In this document: piece by piece, positions 6,646 through 8,925 of the stretch
Layout: every line of letters starts with the position of its first letter
How positions within the stretch are numbered: position 1 is the stretch's first letter
Assembly (NCBI GenBank): GCA_937877685.1
Contig: CALFGU010000167.1
Location: 1-8,925 of the forward strand
Reading direction: 5' to 3'
DNA from: an uncultured Prevotella sp.
Lineage (GTDB): Bacteria; Bacteroidota; Bacteroidia; Bacteroidales; Bacteroidaceae
DNA: 8,925 nt
The notes under the pieces: model-generated
The model's database searches: none
The model's input: the letters and a program-made list of their open reading frames with translations, nothing else
What the model was told of the DNA's origin: nothing
Made by a program: the position numbers and the translations under genes

Positions 6646-7530
6646 ATGCTCCGCAAACTCTTTCACGACCTCCTCGGCATCCTGCTCCCCCGCACCTGCA
6701 TCGTGTGTGGGCGTCCGTTGGTGCCTACGGAAGAAGTGTGTTGCACAGGGTGTACCATCAATATGCCGCTTACGCACTACAAGAGGCAGGAGGGAAATCC
6801 CATAGAGCGCTATTTCTGGGGGAAAATTCCCATTGTGCGCGCCAGCAGTTACATGCACTATTATCCGCACACCGATTATGCAAACATCATCACCCAACTA
6901 AAATTCAACAACCGCCCCGAAATCGGCATTTACTTGGGAAGACTCATGGCCACCGAACTCCTTCCCACGCATTTCTTCGAGGGCATCGATTGCATCATTC
7001 CCCTCCCCCTTGCCAAATGGCGCCAACTGCAGCGTGGGTATAACCAAAGCGAACGCATCGCCAAAGGCGTCAGCGAAATTACGCACATCCCCATTGACAC
7101 GAAAAGCATACGGCGCAGCAAGGCTAACAAAAAGCAAACGCAGACTCACAAACTCTTGCGCCACGAAAACGTAAAAGACATTTTCACGCTCACCATCCCC
7201 TGCATTACCCACGAAGCAAGCGCTCCCACTCCCCTCGAAATGCTCGGAGCACACCTCGCACCCACGCATCCCCTCGCGCCACAAACGCATAATAACCCTC
7301 CGCACACCCCTTCTCAGTCCCCGCACGATGTCTCAAACAAAATGCCCCCTCACCCCCTTACAGGCAAGCACGTCCTTCTTATCGACGACATTTTTACTAC
7401 TGGCGCCACCCTACTTTCCTGTAGCGAAACGCTCCGCTCCATCCCCGGCATCCGCATCAGTATCCTCATCGCCGGAACTGCTGGTCACCACCGCTGGGGA
7501 CCTCGATTTCCAGAGGAAGGTAGGCAGTAA
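6646..7530 (+). CDS. ComF-family phosphoribosyltransferase with a zinc finger
   Basis: ComF proteins have a phosphoribosyltransferase fold and are linked to DNA uptake in competent bacteria; their exact role is uncertain. In these 294 residues the N-terminal zinc finger is visible (Cys18, Cys21, Cys32/33, Cys36, preceded by LLPRTC). LKFNNRPEIG (85-94), IPLPLAKWRQLQRGYNQSE (118-136) and Q-T-Q-T at 164-167 are family motifs. The PRPP loop LLIDDIFTTGATL lies at 244-256. Between residues about 186 and 238 is an insert of some 45-50 residues rich in Pro, His and Thr, so the protein is longer than the usual 220-240 residues. The start at 6646 fits the family N-terminus. It has no competence partner in the window and follows the 18-bp repeat array. 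Confidence 0.93.
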   Translation: MLRKLFHDLLGILLPRTCIVCGRPLVPTEEVCCTGCTINMPLTHYKRQEGNPIERYFWGKIPIVRASSYMHYYPHTDYANIITQLKFNNRPEIGIYLGRLMATELLPTHFFEGIDCIIPLPLAKWRQLQRGYNQSERIAKGVSEITHIPIDTKSIRRSKANKKQTQTHKLLRHENVKDIFTLTIPCITHEASAPTPLEMLGAHLAPTHPLAPQTHNNPPHTPSQSPHDVSNKMPPHPLTGKHVLLIDDIFTTGATLLSCSETLRSIPGIRISILIAGTAGHHRWGPRFPEEGRQ

Positions 7531-7605
7531 GCGGATTCTTTAGTTAAAATTGTTTCTTTTATATACTTTAGTACCATAAATGTCGGCTGTGAAGATAATA
7601 AACAT

Positions 7606-7613
7606 TAACTTTG
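7606..7613 (+). promoter_or_regulatory. Minus-7 box of the predicted nuclease gene
   Basis: TAACTTTG matches the Bacteroidetes -7 box exactly, 47 bases before the ATG at 7661. No TTTG lies 19-21 bases upstream, so this is half a promoter by sequence. The surrounding 7531-7660 gap is very AT-rich, and chance matches are more likely there. Confidence 0.45.
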
Positions 7614-7660
7614 TTATATGATTTAACTAAAATCAAGATAAATCTAAACCTTTATATATT

Positions 7661-8188
7661 ATGATAAACTTTCAATTCTTTCCACGTTCACAAGGAGTTA
7701 CACCGAGAATAAGACAAATAATTGACTGTTTCAAGAAAGTTGATGAAACGAAGGGCAATGACGAGCGTCTAAAGTCAAACGAGATGCTTGCACTATTGCG
7801 GCCATATTTAGAAGCTATAGATTTCTCTGTAGAAATAGGGAAAGCAGCAAATGAACAAATATTTGTACCTGTTCTGTTTAGCGAAAATGATGAGGTTGAT
7901 AAATCTTTTGCGGCAGACGCAGTTAGTAATGACCATAAAATTGTTATAGAAGTTGAAGCTGGTAGAGCTGTATTCAATAATCAGTTTCTCAAGGATATTT
8001 TCCAAGCATGCATGATGTGTGAAGTGGAATACCTTGTCATAGCTGTACTTAACGAATATAAATTTAAAGTCAATGGGCAGGAACGTTCGTCACACGATTA
8101 CCAATCAGTAAAAACGTTTCTTGAAACTCTTTATATCAGCAATCGATTACACCTACCATTAAAAGGTATTTTGCTTATTGGCTATTAA
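7661..8188 (+). CDS. Hypothetical protein, predicted PD-(D/E)XK nuclease-like
   Basis: A 175-residue soluble protein with no signal peptide or membrane segment. Residues 83-103 resemble a PD-(D/E)XK core: Asp86, then IVIEVEAGRA with Glu97-x-Glu99 on a hydrophobic strand. They are followed by NNQFLKDIFQACMM, the expected next helix, and EYLVIAV (123-129), the next beta strand. The E-x-E form without the usual Lys recalls BamHI/BglII-like restriction enzymes, which is a resemblance and not a match. The start at 7661 is chosen because the gap before it is AT-rich and non-coding. Base use is clearly more AT-rich than in comF, which suggests acquisition. No methyltransferase lies nearby, so if it is a nuclease it is not part of a complete restriction system here. 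Moderate confidence in the fold, low in the function. Confidence 0.55.
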   Translation: MINFQFFPRSQGVTPRIRQIIDCFKKVDETKGNDERLKSNEMLALLRPYLEAIDFSVEIGKAANEQIFVPVLFSENDEVDKSFAADAVSNDHKIVIEVEAGRAVFNNQFLKDIFQACMMCEVEYLVIAVLNEYKFKVNGQERSSHDYQSVKTFLETLYISNRLHLPLKGILLIGY

Positions 8189-8198
8189 AATAAAATGC

Positions 8199-8245
8199 AG
8201 TGAGGAGTTCGGTAGCATACGCTGCCGAACTCCTCACTTTTATAT
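8199..8245. terminator. Bidirectional terminator between convergent genes
   Basis: An 18-bp stem with one G-T wobble (8199-8216 with 8221-8238) and a four-base loop ATAC is followed on the plus strand by TTTATATT. On the minus strand it is followed by GCATTTTATTTTAAT. It begins 11 bases after the nuclease-like gene's stop and ends six bases before the last base of the DUF3427 remnant, so it can serve both. Confidence 0.9.
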
Positions 8246-8763
8246 TAAGCAATCCATTGAAAATCTTCCATCAAATCATCAGGAAGAGGTTTATCTAAAT
8301 GAATGTCATATAGTATAGATCCCTTAGTGGTGGCATTCTTTCGGGGATTTGTCAAATGGCCAGTTCCTACAAAAGTAAAGGGCAACGTTACACCATATTT
8401 CATTTCAACCTTGCGGACAAAAACAAATGCGCCTTTGCTCTCCTTCTGCAATTGCTCATGCTTAGCAGACAAATTCGCCAAACTCTCCCATTGGAACGTT
8501 TCTTTGTCCAAGAACTTGTCTTTATAATTCAAGTGCTCCTGCACTGAATCATCTTTCTTCAATCCTGCGAAGATATACATATACCCATTTTTGTAGTACG
8601 TGCCGTATTGATTATGCTTTGGATTCTCAAGAATCTTGAGCAGCGCTTGATCTTGGCGATAATCCTGATAGAGCAAGAAGTCTTCTTCATCGGTGTATCT
8701 TACTGCATATTGCGATAAACCATAGCTGAGTAAATCTATTAAATACTCTACAAGATATAACTC
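8245..8763 (-). pseudogene. 5'-truncated DUF3427-domain remnant (helicase tail)
   Basis: The frame is open from a stop at 8764-8766 to the stop at 8245-8247, 172 codons, but it has no ATG near its beginning; the first ATG is well inside the domain. A TTG at 8676 is the only nearby alternative start and is not convincing. The sequence resembles the DUF3427 domain: HNQYGTYYKNG, YIFAGLKKDD, YKDKFLDKETFQWES, AFVFVRK, then LPFTFVGTGHL and HLDKPLPDDL at the end. DUF3427 normally ends large DEAD/DEAH helicases that also carry a phospholipase-D-like nuclease, many of them linked to phage defence. All helicase motifs are absent, so this is probably a dead 3' end left by deletion or recombination beside the rRNA operon. 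A short stand-alone gene cannot be excluded. Confidence 0.65.
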
Positions 8764-8801
8764 TTAAATCAAATAGTACATAAAAACATGTCAACTGAAA
8801 C

Positions 8802-8837
8802 AAAAAAAGAGGTCCTTCAAAATCTTGAAGAACCTCT
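8802..8837 (-). terminator. rRNA operon terminator
   Basis: On the minus strand a 13-bp stem with one wobble (8825-8837 with 8808-8820, loop of four bases) is followed by a run of six to seven Ts (8802-8808). It starts eight bases after the 5S 3' end. This is a textbook intrinsic terminator and marks the end of the rRNA transcript. Confidence 0.93.
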
Positions 8838-8844
8838 CTGAAAA

Positions 8845-8925
<81 letters not shown>

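Noticed and set aside
6521..6805. Isoleucine-rich repeat peptides on both strands across 6543-6632
   Set aside because: An 18-bp repeat without stops keeps frames open by itself; the frame then overlaps comF out of register.
7539..7631. 10-bp inverted repeat TTTAGTTAAA / TTTAACTAAA, a possible mobile-element end pair
   Set aside because: The arms are only 10 bp, both lie in AT-rich intergenic DNA, they enclose no gene, and no target duplication was seen.
8245..8763. A complete defence operon formed by the nuclease-like gene and DUF3427 protein
   Set aside because: The two genes converge on one terminator and DUF3427 lacks its helicase, so they do not form an operon or an intact system.

Overview
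This window looks like one complete short contig from a Bacteroidales genome, most likely Prevotella-like; no species can be named from it. Several signs agree. Two promoters fit the Bacteroidetes form TTTG-N19-TAnnTTTG. The DnaN C-terminus, the Ig-like PDGG/DExPP lipoprotein, the DUF3127 protein and the partial 5S rRNA all have a Bacteroidetes character. Both ends look technical. Bases 1-34 are the Illumina TruSeq read-2 adapter, not genomic DNA, and the right end stops inside a 5S rRNA gene, a usual assembly break point.

Left block (35-3405, minus strand): an envelope cluster read right to left. It holds a Skp/OmpH-like periplasmic chaperone with its own promoter, glutamate racemase MurI, and an Ig-like lipoprotein whose start overlaps the murI stop by one base (TAATG). 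The lipoprotein runs into the adapter and lacks only its extreme C-terminus. Degenerate GTAC/GTTAAC repeats and a TGTACGC heptamer array fill the ompH-murI gap.

Middle block (3550-6525): replication and repair genes. On the minus strand lie dnaN and a DEDDh exonuclease with an ExoX-like C-terminal domain, followed by a strong hairpin terminator. Divergent from dnaN on the plus strand is a DUF3127 OB-fold-like protein ending in an Ala/Pro linker and the tip DDLPF, like the protein-docking tip of SSB. The 437-bp gap between them carries a well-formed promoter, a palindrome at the dnaN promoter and a long, possibly structured leader.

Right block (6526-8925): five tandem 18-bp CTATAG repeats lie directly before a comF-like phosphoribosyltransferase gene that has an unusual Pro/His/Thr-rich insert. 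After comF the DNA becomes visibly more AT-rich and looks acquired: a stand-alone predicted PD-(D/E)XK-type protein, a bidirectional terminator, and a 5'-truncated DUF3427 remnant (normally the tail of a large helicase). This remnant abuts the rRNA operon terminator and the partial 5S gene. No intact defence system, CRISPR array, tRNA or insertion sequence is seen.
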